DNA of 28,998 bases, from positions 1-28,998 of IMG/VR virus record IMGVR_UViG_3300043099_000574; one strand, 5' to 3'. The position numbers were made by a program, and so were the translations under genes. This document shows positions 28,591 through 28,998 of the stretch, piece by piece (positions within the stretch are counted from its first letter, which is position 1; the number at the start of each line of letters is the position of its first letter). The notes beneath the pieces are model-generated. The model made no database searches. It had not been told where the DNA came from and saw only the letters and a program-made list of their open reading frames with translations. Origin of the DNA: a virus.

Positions 28591-28772
28591 GATATAATAG
28601 AACCTATGAACACCAGTGCGACTTTGATGAAAAGAACAAAGCACAAAAGTATCTCACAGAATACCGAGACAAGTATCTTCATCTTCGTAAAGAAGTTCGT
28701 AATCTTGTAAAAGAACAAAACCTTACTATCACTCCTGATTTTGCTAAACTGATTGGACTGAAGGACACTTGA
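28587..28772 (+). CDS. Small basic helical protein
   Basis: A 61-residue protein, helical and basic ('KAQKYLTEYRDKYLHLRKEV'), last gene of the coupled series before a terminator. Unknown family. Confidence 0.6.
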   Translation: MRYNRTYEHQCDFDEKNKAQKYLTEYRDKYLHLRKEVRNLVKEQNLTITPDFAKLIGLKDT

Positions 28773-28783
28773 GAAACTGGCAC

Positions 28784-28809
28784 AGGGCATCTCCACAGGT
28801 GCTCTTTTT
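28784..28809 (+). terminator. Rho-independent terminator
   Basis: AGGGCATCT (28784-28792) pairs with AGGTGCTCT (28797-28805) with two G-U pairs and a 4-nt loop, then TTTTT. The 10-mer AACTGGCACA (28775-28784) runs into the stem, as at 22423. Confidence 0.75.
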
Positions 28810-28820
28810 CGTTGTATAAT
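28792..28820 (+). promoter_or_regulatory. Promoter embedded after terminator (TCCACA-17-TATAAT)
   Basis: TATAAT 28815-28820 with TCCACA (28792-28797, four of six) at 17 bp, inside the terminator loop. The start would be near 28827, 15 nt before ATG 28842. Confidence 0.6.
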
Positions 28821-28841
28821 GACTTCATACACAACAAACCG

Positions 28842-28998
28842 ATGAACTACCAAGACCAGTTGCTTCTTGAAATCAACCAAATCTGGCAGCAACTTACTGA
28901 TGCTGGATGGAAAAATGCTGCTGATAGTGTAGATGCTTCTGCGTCTTCTGCTGGTAATGATGTAACTAAACTTATGGCAGCACACGATTATGCTTGCT
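28842..28998 (+). CDS. N-terminal part of a downstream gene (partial)
   Basis: ATG 28842 opens a frame that runs off the window after 52 codons. The N-terminus is Gln-rich helical ('MNYQDQLLLEINQIWQQLTD'), then Ser/Ala-rich. It follows a terminator and promoter, so it starts a new transcript. Too short to name. Confidence 0.6.
   Translation, partial: MNYQDQLLLEINQIWQQLTDAGWKNAADSVDASASSAGNDVTKLMAAHDYAC

Noticed and set aside
28545-28985. 146-codon reverse-strand frame at the window end
   Set aside because: It is antisense to coupled small genes and spans a terminator.
1-28998. CRISPR array, insertion sequence, integrase or attachment site
   Set aside because: No regularly spaced direct repeats, transposase or integrase motifs were seen. 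The only repeats are protein-coding.

Overview
This window looks like part of the genome of a T4-like marine cyanophage (a cyanomyovirus). The reasons are: a gp5-type baseplate hub protein with an N-terminal OB-fold; very long tail-fibre proteins with the 'GxGT..P...L.V.GT' and 'NVTGDVTG' repeats typical of these phages; intramolecular-chaperone (peptidase S74) domains; phage tRNAs with an HNH endonuclease; several 2OG-Fe(II) oxygenases; and many T4-type late promoter motifs (ATAAATA). All genes are on the + strand. No identity search was possible, so the genus and host (Synechococcus or Prochlorococcus) are inference.

Layout. (1) 1-5335: baseplate hub and spike block. It holds the tail of an upstream gene, a gp27-position hub protein, a gp5-like hub with no visible lysozyme domain, a beta-helical spike-like protein, a short S74-domain protein and a coiled-coil protein, nearly all joined by TAATG or near-zero spacing. 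(2) 5332-7020: a sigma70-type promoter, two small genes (one Phd/YefM-antitoxin-like), tRNA-Ile(UAU), an HNH endonuclease whose stop codon lies inside the next tRNA, tRNA-CAU, a structured spacer, a sigma70-type promoter, tRNA-Leu(UAA) and an acidic small protein. (3) 7057-22409: the adhesion region. A giant 1871-residue fibre with an S74 C-terminus, a glycine-rich adhesin and an 824-residue fibre enclose an enzyme cassette with overlapping genes. The cassette holds four unlike 2OG-Fe(II) oxygenases, two paralogous SAM methyltransferases and two paralogous proteins of unknown function (X1, X2), arranged X1-MT1-oxygenase-oxygenase-oxygenase-X2-MT2. (4) 22410-28998: terminator and promoter, an SF2 helicase of clearly higher GC, then a run of about 20 very small genes, mostly coupled by ATGA or TAATG, read from several sigma70-like promoters and late-type motifs.

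How it may work together. The structural genes build the cell-puncturing device and receptor-binding fibres. The enzyme cassette between fibre genes is the most unusual part. Its gene order suggests an X-methyltransferase pair that was duplicated around an oxygenase core, and its place suggests it modifies a fibre or adhesin protein, or a peptide or metabolite made during infection. X1 and X2 have a weak resemblance, judged from memory, to cyanobactin (PatF/LynF) ABBA prenyltransferases. In the small-gene region one 66-residue protein joins a HiPIP-type [4Fe-4S] cysteine pattern to an N-terminus that matches the T4 internal-protein capsid-targeting sequence, including an LxE protease site. That suggests a redox protein packaged in the phage head.

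Regulation visible in the sequence: at least six promoters of the form TTGACN/TTGTCA-17 bp-TATAxT, several overlapping stop codons or terminator-like hairpins, and about nine ATAAATA-like late motifs, most of which contain the stop codon of the preceding gene.
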